Shown: positions 53,102-61,634 of the stretch, piece after piece
Layout: every line of letters starts with the position of its first letter
How positions within the stretch are numbered: the first letter of the stretch is position 1
Assembly: GCF_000024545.1 (NCBI RefSeq)
Contig: NC_013947.1
Span: forward strand, 6,138,001 to 6,202,000
Direction of reading: 5' to 3'
DNA: 64,000 bases
DNA from: Stackebrandtia nassauensis DSM 44728
Lineage (GTDB): Bacteria; Actinomycetota; Actinomycetes; Mycobacteriales; Micromonosporaceae
Translations under genes and position numbers: made by a program
Notes under the pieces: generated by a model
The model's input: only the letters and a program-made list of their open reading frames with translations
Databases searched by the model: none
What the model was told of the DNA's origin: nothing

Positions 53102-53610
53102 ACGACGGACCCCCGCAAGTCTCGGTCGACCTGGCCGGGCTACGGCAGATCGGCGAGTACCACCTGCGGCAACTGGCCAACCACCACAACGGCGCCGCCG
53201 ACAAGCTGGCCGGGGTGCAGTACAACAAGGGCGGCAACCTCTTCAAGAGCGCGGTCGCCGAGTCGGGAACCTACAGCGCCGCCTTCGAGAAATGGCTGGA
53301 GCTGTACGGGCTGGCGCAGGAGATCATGAAGCAGACCGTGACCAACCTGTCCGACCTGTCGGACGCCGTCATCGCGACCGCCGACTCCTTCTACGAGCAG
53401 GACATGAGCAACGCCGAGAAGCTCGCCTTCGACGAGGAGATGAACACCTACCGCTACGGCGACGAGGAATACCGGGAGACGGGCGGCGTCCGCGGCGAGG
53501 GTCCCACCGGCGGCGAACCCCCGGCGAAGCCGACCGACCCGCCGGACCCCACCGACACCACCTATATGGACGATCAGATCTACACCCGGGACGAGCAGGG
53601 GGACGGCTGA
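53098..53610 (+). CDS. WXG100/ESX-like secreted protein candidate
   Basis: This 170-aa protein has no signal peptide. Residues 10-100 form two long amphipathic helices with a turn near GNLFKS, resembling WXG100 proteins, though the W-x-G itself is absent. YRYGD at about 118-122 fits the Y-x-x-x-D/E type VII secretion signal after the helices. The C-terminus is Pro/Asp-rich and disordered. Recognition as T7SS substrate is inferred. Confidence 0.55.
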   Translation: MNDGPPQVSVDLAGLRQIGEYHLRQLANHHNGAADKLAGVQYNKGGNLFKSAVAESGTYSAAFEKWLELYGLAQEIMKQTVTNLSDLSDAVIATADSFYEQDMSNAEKLAFDEEMNTYRYGDEEYRETGGVRGEGPTGGEPPAKPTDPPDPTDTTYMDDQIYTRDEQGDG

Positions 53611-53611
53611 C

Positions 53612-54727
53612 ATGGTCGAAGTAGCGGAGATCATCAAGAAGGCCGAGGGCGTCGTGGAACGCGCCAACGACCTTCGCGCCCTGGAACTGCTGGGCATCGG
53701 CCCCGGCAACCCCGGCGCCATCCCCGGGTTCACCTCGGACTGGGTCAACGAGATGGGCGACTCGGGAGCGCAGGCGTGGAGCCGCTGGGACCAGAACAAC
53801 GACCTGTCGGCCTCCGGGATCGACGCCTCCCGGTACGGCAACGAGTTCGACTGGATCGTTCCGCACTTCAAGACGATGTCCCTGGATGAGGGCGGCGCCA
53901 ACATCTACGTGGACTACGAGGTGGTGCTGGGCCAGCTGAAGGAGGCCTCGCTGGCACTGGGCCCCGACGACGAGCAGTACGTCGAATCCCCGATGGTCAA
54001 GTCGATCGCCGACCTACAGGAAGGCTGGACCGGCAGCTTCCCCGTCGCGTTCCGGGAGAAGTTCGCCAACAAGCTCCAGTACATCACCCCGGCACAGAAG
54101 CGTGTGATCCAGGAACTCGGCGCCGCCCTCAAGGGACACTGGAACATCGTGCAGGGCGCCAGGGAGAGCCTGTTCTCCATCGCCGACGCGACCGAGAAGA
54201 AGCTCATAAAGACCATTCAGGACGATTACGCGGGCAGTTACGAGGGATCACAGGACGGCCCCAATGGCGCGATAGGACTGGCCATCTTCGGCTGCGCGAT
54301 CGCGATCCTCGCCATCCCCGCTGCCGGACCCGCGGGAAGCGTCGGCTTCACGCTGGCGATCCTGAACGCGGTCAAGGGAGCCGGTGACGTGTGGCTGGCC
54401 TCGCAGAGCACCATCGAAGTCCCCGACGCCGTGGAGAAGGAACCGGTCGAGATCACCGGCGGCACCGTCGAGGAGATCATCGGCTCCATGAACGACAGGA
54501 TCACCGAACTGGCCCAGAAGGTGACCAGCGAGGAAAGCGGTCACGCCGACGCGATCCAGGCCTCGATAACCTCCATCGAGGAATGCATGGCCCGTGGCGA
54601 CCAGACCGCCTCCTACAAGGACAACCCCGCCGAGGACCCGTCCGGAAAACTGGTCCCGCACCGGCTGGCGTGGGCCGACGAACAACCCGAACTCGGCAGC
54701 GACCAGTTCGACCACACCAGCTACTAG
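53612..54727 (+). CDS. putative type VII effector-like protein with hydrophobic hairpin
   Basis: The 371-aa protein is charged and helical in residues 1-205. A long hydrophobic segment follows (about 208-255: IGLAIFGCAIAILAIPAAGP, then GSVGFTLAILNAVKGAGDVW), resembling membrane-inserting or pore-forming effectors, and then a coiled C-terminal part. No signal peptide. It starts 1 nt after the WXG-like stop. I do not recognise a family. The DUF1877 gene overlaps its 3' end on the opposite strand. Confidence 0.55.
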   Translation: MVEVAEIIKKAEGVVERANDLRALELLGIGPGNPGAIPGFTSDWVNEMGDSGAQAWSRWDQNNDLSASGIDASRYGNEFDWIVPHFKTMSLDEGGANIYVDYEVVLGQLKEASLALGPDDEQYVESPMVKSIADLQEGWTGSFPVAFREKFANKLQYITPAQKRVIQELGAALKGHWNIVQGARESLFSIADATEKKLIKTIQDDYAGSYEGSQDGPNGAIGLAIFGCAIAILAIPAAGPAGSVGFTLAILNAVKGAGDVWLASQSTIEVPDAVEKEPVEITGGTVEEIIGSMNDRITELAQKVTSEESGHADAIQASITSIEECMARGDQTASYKDNPAEDPSGKLVPHRLAWADEQPELGSDQFDHTSY

Positions 54728-55197
54728 AACGAGAACTCCATGATGGCCGCCGACTGCTTCGCCGCCGCGAACGCGAAGAACTCGACAAGACCCCGGTAGT
54801 AACCCTCCACATAGTCACGTTCATCGTCCCCGGAGTCCCACACCCGCGGGTACACCTCGGCGGCCATCATCTTCTCGGCGTCGTAGTGGGCGGCCAACCT
54901 TTCCCAGGGGGCCGCCCGCAACTTCTCCGCCACCTGCCGGACATGCGGGACGCTCCACCCGAACAGGGTCCCGTCCTCGTCGAGTGAGTCCCCGTCCATC
55001 AACAAGTCGATCCCGAGCCCCTCGGCCTCCATGAGGTACTGGATGCCCGCCCAGGCCTTGTCGAGATACCCGTCGGGCTCATCCTCGCTTTCCGGCTCGG
55101 CCAGCTCCTCCAGCAGCTCCTCCGCCCACTCCGGATCCTGCTCGGCCTTCGCCAGCTGCTCGGACGTCACCCGGGTGAACGAGACGACCATTCCCAT
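54724..55197 (-). CDS. DUF1877 (YfbM-like) protein, possible immunity partner
   Basis: A 157-aa soluble acidic protein of the DUF1877 family: MGMVVSFTRVTSEQLAK at the start, DLDKAWAGIQYLMEAEG-like segment (YLDKAWAGIQYLM) and VRQVAEKLRAAPWERLAAHYD. DUF1877 proteins recur in polymorphic toxin immunity arrays. It overlaps the effector-like gene tail by 4 bp on the opposite strand. AGGAG lies about 6 nt upstream of the ATG. Confidence 0.75.
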   Translation of the reverse strand: MGMVVSFTRVTSEQLAKAEQDPEWAEELLEELAEPESEDEPDGYLDKAWAGIQYLMEAEGLGIDLLMDGDSLDEDGTLFGWSVPHVRQVAEKLRAAPWERLAAHYDAEKMMAAEVYPRVWDSGDDERDYVEGYYRGLVEFFAFAAAKQSAAIMEFSF

Positions 55198-55384
55198 GTT
55201 GGAACTCCTCAATTCCTTGCCCCGCAATGCTTCCCTGGGTGGGAGATCACGTGGCGCAATTACGTCAATCCCGGTCGTATTCGCCTCACCGCTGTCTATG
55301 CTTGGCCACGACCGGACGACTAGCCATTGTAGGCAAGTCGGACCGGTCGGACTTTTGCCCCTTATCGCTTCAGGAGACTCCCCC

Positions 55385-56185
55385 ATGTCCTCGAAGTCCT
55401 CCCCCTCCCGACGCCTGATCGCCCGACTCAGTGCCCTGGCCCTGACCGCCGCCGTCGCACTCGGCACCACCCTGGTGGCCTCCCCCGCCACCGCCGCCCC
55501 GCTCGTCTTCGCCGGACTCGGCGACTCCTACGCCTCCGGGGTCGGCGCCGGCGACTACATCGGCTCCGACGACTGTTACCGCTCCAGTCACGCCTACCCG
55601 AAGCAGGTCGCCGACGCCTACGGCGAATACCTCTACTTCAACGCCTGCTCCGGAGCCAAGGTCCAGGACGTCATCGACAACCAGATCGGCAACATCAGCA
55701 TCGCCGAACACATCACCATCGGTGTGGGCGGCAACGACGCCGGGTTCTCCCGGGTCCTGGGCGCCTGCGCCGGAACCGACACGGCCCTGTGTCTGTCCCA
55801 AGTAGAAGCGGCGAACACCTTCATCCGCGACGAACTCCCCGCCCGCCTCGACACGCTCTACACCAAGGTCGGCGAGCGCACCACCTACGCCGACGTCGCC
55901 GTCGTCGGCAACCCCCGCCTGTTCAACGGCACCACCTGCGCCGGAACCCTGGCCATCACCCCCGAGGAGCAGGAAGCGCTCAACGGCACCGCCGACCTGC
56001 TGGCCACCACGACCAAGGGCGTGGCCGCCGACCACGGCTACCGCTTCGTCGACCCCCGCGACGCCTTCGCGTCCCACGCCATCTGCTCGGCCGACCCCTG
56101 GCTGCTGGGCTGGACCGGCTCCCAGCTTGAGTCGTTCCACCCCAACGTGGCTGGCCAGAACGCCTACACCGATCTGCTCCTCTAA
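55385..56185 (+). CDS. secreted SGNH/GDSL esterase-lipase
   Basis: The 266-aa precursor has a signal peptide (1-38, ending ATAA). Block I FAGLGDSYASGVGAGDY supplies the nucleophile Ser and block III GVGGNDAGFS the oxyanion residues; the C-terminal SFHPNVAGQNAY carries the catalytic His. Six Cys suit disulfides. It resembles Streptomyces extracellular lipases. CAGGAG precedes the ATG; a terminator follows. Confidence 0.9.
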   Translation: MSSKSSPSRRLIARLSALALTAAVALGTTLVASPATAAPLVFAGLGDSYASGVGAGDYIGSDDCYRSSHAYPKQVADAYGEYLYFNACSGAKVQDVIDNQIGNISIAEHITIGVGGNDAGFSRVLGACAGTDTALCLSQVEAANTFIRDELPARLDTLYTKVGERTTYADVAVVGNPRLFNGTTCAGTLAITPEEQEALNGTADLLATTTKGVAADHGYRFVDPRDAFASHAICSADPWLLGWTGSQLESFHPNVAGQNAYTDLLL

Positions 56186-56201
56186 CCCCCCGAACCACCC
56201 C

Positions 56202-56232
56202 GGCCGCTCGCACCGCAACGGTGCGGGCGGCC
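56202..56232. terminator. hairpin between the esterase and CGNR genes
   Basis: GGCCGCTCGCACCG pairs with CGGTGCGGGCGGCC around CAA (one mismatch), then CTTTA. It serves convergent genes. Confidence 0.8.
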
Positions 56233-56241
56233 CTTTACGTA

Positions 56242-56814
56242 TCAATGGCTCCCGGTGTTCTTGCGTTGGTTGGCGTAGAAGCGGGCCTTCTTCTCGCGGT
56301 TTCCGCAGGTGTTCATGTCGCACCATCGGCGGGTGCGGCTTTGGCTGGTGTCGAAGAAGGCGGCTTGGCAGGTGGGCGACGCGCACAGGGCGAGTTTTCC
56401 GTCGCGTTCGCCCGCGATGAGGCTGATCGCGTCGGCGGCGATGACGCTGAGGGCGTCTTCGACGGAAGAGGTCGGAGTGAGCCGCCATTGCCGATCGCCG
56501 TCGGGGGTGAGGATGGCGGCGGCTCGGCCCTGGGCGCTGTGGTCGTTGATGACGTGGACGGCGGCGGCGGGGAGGGCGTCGTGGATCGCGGCTGCTGTGG
56601 CTGCGGCGTGGATCGCCTCGCGCAGTTCCCGGGCGTGTTCGAGTTGGGCGGGGGTGCAGGAATCCACGGCCAGGCCGTACTCAGCCAGCCAGTCGATGAG
56701 TCGGTTCGGGGTGGGGATGCGCTCCACGGGTTCGCCGTGCCGCTCCGAGAGGGTGCCCGTGAAGCTGGTCGCCAGGACCTTGCCGAGACGGAAGTCGGGG
56801 AACCGAGCAGTCAT
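56242..56814 (-). CDS. CGNR zinc-finger protein, likely transcription regulator
   Basis: A 190-aa protein with an ABATE-type N-terminal region (FRLGKVLATSFTGTLSERHG) and a C-terminal CGNR zinc finger: CASPTCQAAFFD and RRWCDMNTCGNREKKARFY, four Cys in two pairs. CGNR proteins are predicted DNA-binding regulators. It is divergent from the epoxide hydrolase; the 98-bp gap has a repeated CTTAGCYGGTT motif that may be its site. Confidence 0.85.
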   Translation of the reverse strand: MTARFPDFRLGKVLATSFTGTLSERHGEPVERIPTPNRLIDWLAEYGLAVDSCTPAQLEHARELREAIHAAATAAAIHDALPAAAVHVINDHSAQGRAAAILTPDGDRQWRLTPTSSVEDALSVIAADAISLIAGERDGKLALCASPTCQAAFFDTSQSRTRRWCDMNTCGNREKKARFYANQRKNTGSH

Positions 56815-56822
56815 GGAACCAC

Positions 56823-56874
56823 CTTAGCTGGTTGCGCATCGACGCGGAAACGTGTTAGAACTGTCTTAGCCGGT
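56823..56874. promoter_or_regulatory. repeated CTTAGCYGGTT motif between cgnr and epoxide hydrolase genes
   Basis: CTTAGCTGGTT (56823-56833) and CTTAGCCGGTT (56864-56874) are direct repeats 41 nt apart (about four helical turns). GGAACC and GGTTCC flank the pair. Candidate operator for the CGNR protein. Confidence 0.45.
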
Positions 56875-56912
56875 TCCATTCGATGCGGCTCCATCGATGA
56901 TCAGGAGGTCTC

Positions 56913-58100
56913 ATGTCTCTTCTCACCAGCGACGTGGAAGCGTTCGAAGCCCATGCGGCGGAGGCTGACCTGGAAGACCTGCGCGCGCGGCTGGCGTCGG
57001 CGCGGTTGCCGGAGGTGGAGACGGTCTACCGGGACGCGCCCGACCCGCGCCGGTGGGATCAGGGCGTTCCGCTGGGTGATCTCGTGGACGTCGTGGAGTA
57101 CTGGCGCACCGGGTATGACTGGCGGGCCTTCGAAACGCGCCTCAATCGGATCGGGCAGTTCCGCACGACCATCGACGGTCTGGGGATTCACTTCCTGCAT
57201 CGCCGATCCCGCCGTGCGGATGCCACGCCGCTGGTCCTGACGCACGGCTGGCCGGGCAGCATCGCCGAGTTCGTCGATGTGGTGGACGAACTGGCGGATC
57301 CGGAAAGCGCGGACGCGCCAGCGTTCCACGTCGTGGTGCCGTCGTTGCCGGGGTTCGGGTACAGCGACAAGCCGACCAGCACCGGGTGGGGCATCGAGAA
57401 GATCGCGGCCGCCTGGGTGGAGCTGATGGGAAGGCTCGGTTACGACCGGTTCGCGGCCGCTGGCGGTGACTTCGGCGGGGTGATCACCACGATCCTCGGC
57501 GGCAGGTTCCCCGAGCACGTTCTCGGTGTCCACACGACGAGCCCGCAGGGGCCGTCCGGGTTGGCAGCGGATGGCCTGTCCATGGAGGGCCTGACGGCGG
57601 TCGAGCGCGAATGGGCCGAGGAGACCTCGGAATTCTGGTCCGGTGCCCGTGCCGCGTACGCGAAGCAGCAGGCGGCCCGACCGCAGACCATCGGGTACTC
57701 ACTTGTGGACTCACCGGTCGGGCTGCTGGCCTGGATCCTTGACAAGTTCGCCGAGTGGACGGACACCAAGGACAGTCCGTTCGAGACGATCTCCATGGAT
57801 CGCGTGCTTGACGACGTCACTCTGTACTGGCTGACGCGCAGCGGCGCGTCGGCGGCTCGGCTCTACTACGAGAGCCACAACTCGCTCGACCCTGAGCTGC
57901 GGGTCGACGTTCCGTCGGCGATCACCGTGTATCCCCGTGACGTCGAGAAGGTTCCGCGTCCCTGGGCGCGGGAACGGTTCCGGCGGATCGTTCGGTGGCG
58001 GTCACCCGAGGCCGGCGGACACTTCCCGTCGTTGGAGTTGCCCGAGTTCTTCGTGACCGATCTGCGGGAGGGCCTCGCGGCGGTGCTCGCGGCTGGGTGA
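56913..58100 (+). CDS. epoxide hydrolase (alpha/beta fold)
   Basis: The 395-aa enzyme has the microsomal-type EHN N-terminal region (1-110, LRARLASARLPEVETVYR). The oxyanion motif is HGWPGS, the nucleophile Asp is in AAGGDFGGVITT and the catalytic His in AGGHFPSLE. It opens epoxides to diols. AGGAGG lies 6 nt before the ATG. Control by the divergent CGNR protein is inferred. Confidence 0.9.
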   Translation: MSLLTSDVEAFEAHAAEADLEDLRARLASARLPEVETVYRDAPDPRRWDQGVPLGDLVDVVEYWRTGYDWRAFETRLNRIGQFRTTIDGLGIHFLHRRSRRADATPLVLTHGWPGSIAEFVDVVDELADPESADAPAFHVVVPSLPGFGYSDKPTSTGWGIEKIAAAWVELMGRLGYDRFAAAGGDFGGVITTILGGRFPEHVLGVHTTSPQGPSGLAADGLSMEGLTAVEREWAEETSEFWSGARAAYAKQQAARPQTIGYSLVDSPVGLLAWILDKFAEWTDTKDSPFETISMDRVLDDVTLYWLTRSGASAARLYYESHNSLDPELRVDVPSAITVYPRDVEKVPRPWARERFRRIVRWRSPEAGGHFPSLELPEFFVTDLREGLAAVLAAG

Positions 58101-58104
58101 GCCG

Positions 58105-58899
58105 TCATACGCGGTGCCAGCGGGCTTCGGCGAAGCAGTAGACGGCGAACAGGATCAACCCGACCGCCACCATCGCGAGTACGACCGGGCCGATGGGGAG
58201 TTCCACCAGGGACTTCAGTGCTCCGTCGATGCCGACGGCTTTGTCGGGGTCGTAGGTGATCGCCGACCTGCCGATCAGGATTCCGGCGGTGACGGCGATG
58301 ATGCCTCGCGCGATGTACCCGGCGGTGCCGAGTTTCGGGACCAGCCTGGCGGCTTTGAGGTTGGTCACGAACATGTCCTTCATGAACTTCTGGGTCCAGC
58401 CCTCGTAGACCCAGTAGCCGCCCAGACCGATCAGGCCAAGGGCCGCCAGCCCGACCAGAACCTGGCCGCCGGGCAGCTCGAACACCGCGCTGGTGGCGTC
58501 CTTCGACTGGGAGTCGGTTGAGGCGGTTTTCGTTCCCCACAACAGCAGGCTCACGATCGAGATGACCAGCAGCGTGTAGACCACGGCGCGAGCGGCCGAT
58601 TCGACGCGCTCCCGGACTTCGGGGCGCCCGAATATCGCTTCGCCGAGCTGCCACAACGTCAACGCGGTCAGACCCACCGCCATCACCCACAGCAGCACTT
58701 CGCCCAGGGGCTGGCTGGCCACCAGGTGGATCGCCCCGCTCTTGTCGGCGCTGCCGCCGTCACCGAAGGCCACCTGCAAGGCCAGCACTCCCAACAGGGC
58801 GTACAGGACGCCTCGGGCGGCGAAGCCGGGTTTGGCCAGTCGTTTGATGGCCGGGTGCTTCGCGGCCTTCCTCGCGGTTCGGGACACATCGGAACCCAT
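58105..58899 (-). CDS. DUF1206 membrane protein
   Basis: The 264-aa protein has three repeated pairs of helices, six in all, each unit starting with a Gly/Arg turn (LAKPGFAARGVLYALLGVLA; VESAARAVVYTLLVIS; LGTAGYIARGIIAVTAGIL), the hallmark of DUF1206. Function unknown. ATG at 58899 has GGAGG 8 nt upstream. It converges on the epoxide hydrolase with 4 bp between, and follows the Imm21 gene on the same strand at 80 bp. Confidence 0.87.
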   Translation of the reverse strand: MGSDVSRTARKAAKHPAIKRLAKPGFAARGVLYALLGVLALQVAFGDGGSADKSGAIHLVASQPLGEVLLWVMAVGLTALTLWQLGEAIFGRPEVRERVESAARAVVYTLLVISIVSLLLWGTKTASTDSQSKDATSAVFELPGGQVLVGLAALGLIGLGGYWVYEGWTQKFMKDMFVTNLKAARLVPKLGTAGYIARGIIAVTAGILIGRSAITYDPDKAVGIDGALKSLVELPIGPVVLAMVAVGLILFAVYCFAEARWHRV

Positions 58900-58979
58900 C
58901 GCGGGCACCTCCTCGTGGTCTCCCCCGTATTGCCCAAACCGCCTGCGCCGTAACCCTTCTGACTGCCGCGAGACGAGAT

Positions 58980-59540
58980 TCAGCGTGGTGCGAAGCGGTG
59001 GAGGGTGGCCATGGCGCGTTCGTCGGTGGTGGCGACGAACGCCAGCGTGACCTCGTAGGGGCCCGCTGGCAGGTCGATGTGGAGCGGGGACTCGGTGGCG
59101 CAGCCGCCGGGTCCGAAGTCGGCGAGGGCGTAAGCGGAGTCGAACATCACCAGGCCACCGGCGGACACGTGCCAGTGCAGTGGGGATTGCCAGTGGGCGT
59201 CGGGGATGCGGGTGTCGATCATGTCGAGCAGCTGGTCTTCGGAGTCCGCGCAGGTCCAGCGCGCGATGACGCGGTGTTTCGGTAGGTAGGTGGAGGACTG
59301 GGGCTCGTCGCCGAGGACGAGTGCCGTCAGTGGCGGCTGGGCGGAGTCGAACTCCACCAGGCCGTGGTATTCGTCCACTGTGCAGGCACGACCGTAGTCA
59401 CCCCAGGTGGTGACGTCGTCGGAGTCGTCCGTGCCGTCCACCCCGCTCCAGCGGGCCGCGGTCGCGGCCTGGAGGACGACGATCGGTCCGCCGTCGGTCT
59501 CGACCCAGGTCAGGTGCCGTCGGCTCGGTCCGGATTCCAT
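58980..59540 (-). CDS. Imm21-family immunity protein
   Basis: A 186-aa soluble protein that fits immunity protein 21: HLTWVETDGGPIVVLQAATA, DYGRACTVDEYHGLVEF, ALVLGDEPQSSTYLP and a C-terminal beta domain. Imm21 proteins protect against toxins of polymorphic or contact-dependent systems; no cognate toxin adjoins. It lies 40 bp downstream of the DUF4097 gene, same strand. The start could also be 10 codons upstream. Confidence 0.75.
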   Translation of the reverse strand: MESGPSRRHLTWVETDGGPIVVLQAATAARWSGVDGTDDSDDVTTWGDYGRACTVDEYHGLVEFDSAQPPLTALVLGDEPQSSTYLPKHRVIARWTCADSEDQLLDMIDTRIPDAHWQSPLHWHVSAGGLVMFDSAYALADFGPGGCATESPLHIDLPAGPYEVTLAFVATTDERAMATLHRFAPR

Positions 59541-59580
59541 GTCGGACAACGGTACGCGGCGGGACGGCACCTCGGCCGGG

Positions 59581-60270
59581 TCAGGATCGGCGGATCTCGA
59601 TGTCGCCGCCGGAGGTGCGGGCTCGGACCTTGACGGTGCGGTCGTCGGGTGCGGGTTCGCTGGTGTCGGTCAGGTGGTTGCGGATGCTGCCGAGGCTCGT
59701 CTGGAGGTCGAGCAGCGCGGCGGTGCCCTCGGGGACGCCGACCTCGATCTCGCCGAACGAGGTCTTGAGTTCTACTGTGCCCTGTTTTACCTCGCTGATG
59801 CGGATGTTGCCGGTCGAGGTGGTCGCGTCCACGTCCCCGTCGGCGCGGTCGATCACGATGTTGCCGTCGGTGCGCAGTCGCATCGGTCCGACGTGGTCCA
59901 GGACGAGGCGGCCCGCTCCGGTGCGGAACTCGCACCTGTCGAGCCGTCCGCTGGTGGTCAGGTTGAGCACGGATCCGTACGCCTTCGCGAACAGGCTCGA
60001 CCCGGTGGGCACCGCGACCGAGATGTCGACCGACAGGTTGTTCTTGGTCGGGCCGATGTATTTGCGGAACTTCAGGCCCTTGATGGTGACGGTGTCGCCG
60101 GACAGTTCCACGTGGGTCTCGCTCGCGGCTTTGACGTCGGCTTCGTTGTCGGGGTTGGTGGGGGTCACGGTGACCGTCGTGTCGGTGCGGTCCTCGGCGG
60201 TGACGGTCACGTTGCCGAGCATCACGGTGATCTCGACGTTGACCGGTTTCGGGGTTTCGAACGTAGGCAT
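59581..60270 (-). CDS. DUF4097 (adhesin-like) beta-helix protein
   Basis: A 229-aa protein of stacked short strands: VNVEITVMLGNVTVTAEDRT, GDVDATTSTGNIRISEVKQG, TVELKTSFGEIEVGVPEG and TSGGDIEIRRS. This repetitive G-D/N-I/V pattern is DUF4097 (YvlB-like). No signal peptide, so probably cytoplasmic in this operon. The start has AAAGAGAAACC upstream. Second gene of an RHH-DUF4097-Imm21 operon. Confidence 0.85.
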   Translation of the reverse strand: MPTFETPKPVNVEITVMLGNVTVTAEDRTDTTVTVTPTNPDNEADVKAASETHVELSGDTVTIKGLKFRKYIGPTKNNLSVDISVAVPTGSSLFAKAYGSVLNLTTSGRLDRCEFRTGAGRLVLDHVGPMRLRTDGNIVIDRADGDVDATTSTGNIRISEVKQGTVELKTSFGEIEVGVPEGTAALLDLQTSLGSIRNHLTDTSEPAPDDRTVKVRARTSGGDIEIRRS

Positions 60271-60306
60271 GGTTTCTCTTTCTCCAAGGCAGTCTTGGGG
60301 TGGCGG

Positions 60307-60825
60307 CTAGCGCACCCATCCGGTGTAGCGCTGTTTTCCGACGGTGGTGACGTTGCGCGCGGCGGAACCGCGACCGCGCGATTCCAGGACGATCGCCGCC
60401 GCCCGCACCAGCCAGGCGTTGACGGATCGGCCCTCGGCTTCGGCGGCCTCTTCGACGCGGCCCTTGAACTGCTCCGACAGCCGCAGGTTGATGCGGGTCA
60501 TCGGGCCGTCGTCGATGTCCGATGGCACCACGTTGGCGCCGTCTGGCTCCATCGGTTCGGTGTCCGGCGCGGCGGGTTCGGCGGCCAGCGGTGACGTGAC
60601 CGCGAACGACGGCTCGCCGCCGCGCAGCCGGACTTCGACCGAACCCGGTGCCAGCTCAAGAGTGATGTCCTCGGTGGCTTCGGACAGCGCTTCCAGCAGC
60701 ATCAGCCGGATCGTCGGTGCCAGTGCCGAGGCCATGCGCTCGGCGACCGCCTGGTTGTCTCCCTCAGGGTCGGCGAGCACCGCCAGTTGCCTTTGGGCGC
60801 TCTCCACATATGTTGTCAAATCCAT
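60307..60825 (-). CDS. ribbon-helix-helix (HicB/Arc-like) regulator
   Basis: The 172-aa protein has a helical N-terminal region and a C-terminal RHH unit, MTRINLRLSEQFKGRVEEAA followed by EGRSVNAWLVRAAAIVL, typical of HicB-type or Arc-like DNA-binding tails. It precedes the DUF4097 gene by 36 bp. A TGCCAT-A-ATGGCA palindrome just upstream is a likely autoregulatory site. No HicA toxin is present. Confidence 0.82.
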   Translation of the reverse strand: MDLTTYVESAQRQLAVLADPEGDNQAVAERMASALAPTIRLMLLEALSEATEDITLELAPGSVEVRLRGGEPSFAVTSPLAAEPAAPDTEPMEPDGANVVPSDIDDGPMTRINLRLSEQFKGRVEEAAEAEGRSVNAWLVRAAAIVLESRGRGSAARNVTTVGKQRYTGWVR

Positions 60826-60827
60826 GG

Positions 60828-60840
60828 TGCCATAATGGCA
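60828..60840. promoter_or_regulatory. TGCCAT-A-ATGGCA palindrome before the RHH gene
   Basis: Perfect 6-bp inverted arms around a single A, ending 2 nt before the start codon on the minus strand. RHH proteins bind short palindromes of this kind, so it is a candidate autorepression site. Confidence 0.45.
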
Positions 60841-60923
60841 CATCTTTGACTCAATCACAAATCACGTTGGCACCACATGACGGCAGTGGAGACGGAGCGT
60901 TTTGCTCCGGATGGGTGGCTACG

Positions 60924-61634
60924 ATGAATCGAATGACAGCGCGAACTCGTCGGGCGCCTCGGCAGGCTGAGGCGGAGCGAAATGACCGGGCCCTGGTGGA
61001 GGCCGCCAAGGCTGTTGTGGCCGTGGACGGAGCGCACGCTTCGGTGGCGGCGATCGCGGCTCGGGCGGGGGTCGGTATCGGGAGCCTCTACCGGCGGTAT
61101 CGGACCAAGGAAGAGCTGTTCCAGCACCTGTTGTCGGTGACGCTTGACCAGTATCTGGAGGCGGCCGAGGCGGGGCTGGCGATCGAGGACCCGTGGGAGG
61201 GGTTCGCCCACTACGTCCGCACGATTCTGGAGATCGGGCCCGGCTGGATGGGTCCGATCGCGGGGACGATCGGGTTGACCGAGGAGATCAACGAGAAGAA
61301 CCGCCGGGCCGATGAGCTGGTCGCGGCGGTGGTGGAGCGCGCGCACACGGCGGGAGTGCTGCGGGACGACGCGACCTTGGTCGACGTCGAGTTGCTGATC
61401 GAGCAGTTGGGGAAGTCGCCGTTGCTGGACCAGCTGGAGACCAAGGGGCGCGTCGAACTGATGGACGCGGCCCGCGACGCCCGCGCCCGGATCACCGAGA
61501 TCGTCCTGGACGGCTTGCGTGCCAAGGACAATCCGCGGTTGCCGGGGCGGGCGCCGGGGTACGAGCTGTTCTCGGCGCGCTGGGAGCGAGCCGAAGCGGA
61601 CTTAGTTACGGCACACCCAGATCCGACTCGCTGA
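60924..61634 (+). CDS. TetR-family regulator
   Basis: The 236-aa protein has an HTH at about 20-65 (RALVEAAKAVVAVDGAHASV ... ARAGVGIGSLYRRYRTKEEL) and a helical C-terminal domain. It is divergent from the RHH gene, 98 bp apart. Its last 29 bp overlap the convergent sialidase gene. Target unknown. Confidence 0.88.
   Translation: MNRMTARTRRAPRQAEAERNDRALVEAAKAVVAVDGAHASVAAIAARAGVGIGSLYRRYRTKEELFQHLLSVTLDQYLEAAEAGLAIEDPWEGFAHYVRTILEIGPGWMGPIAGTIGLTEEINEKNRRADELVAAVVERAHTAGVLRDDATLVDVELLIEQLGKSPLLDQLETKGRVELMDAARDARARITEIVLDGLRAKDNPRLPGRAPGYELFSARWERAEADLVTAHPDPTR

Noticed and set aside
60307-60825. HicA/HicB toxin-antitoxin pair
   Set aside because: The RHH tail fits HicB-type proteins but no small HicA-like ORF adjoins; the neighbours are DUF4097 and TetR genes.
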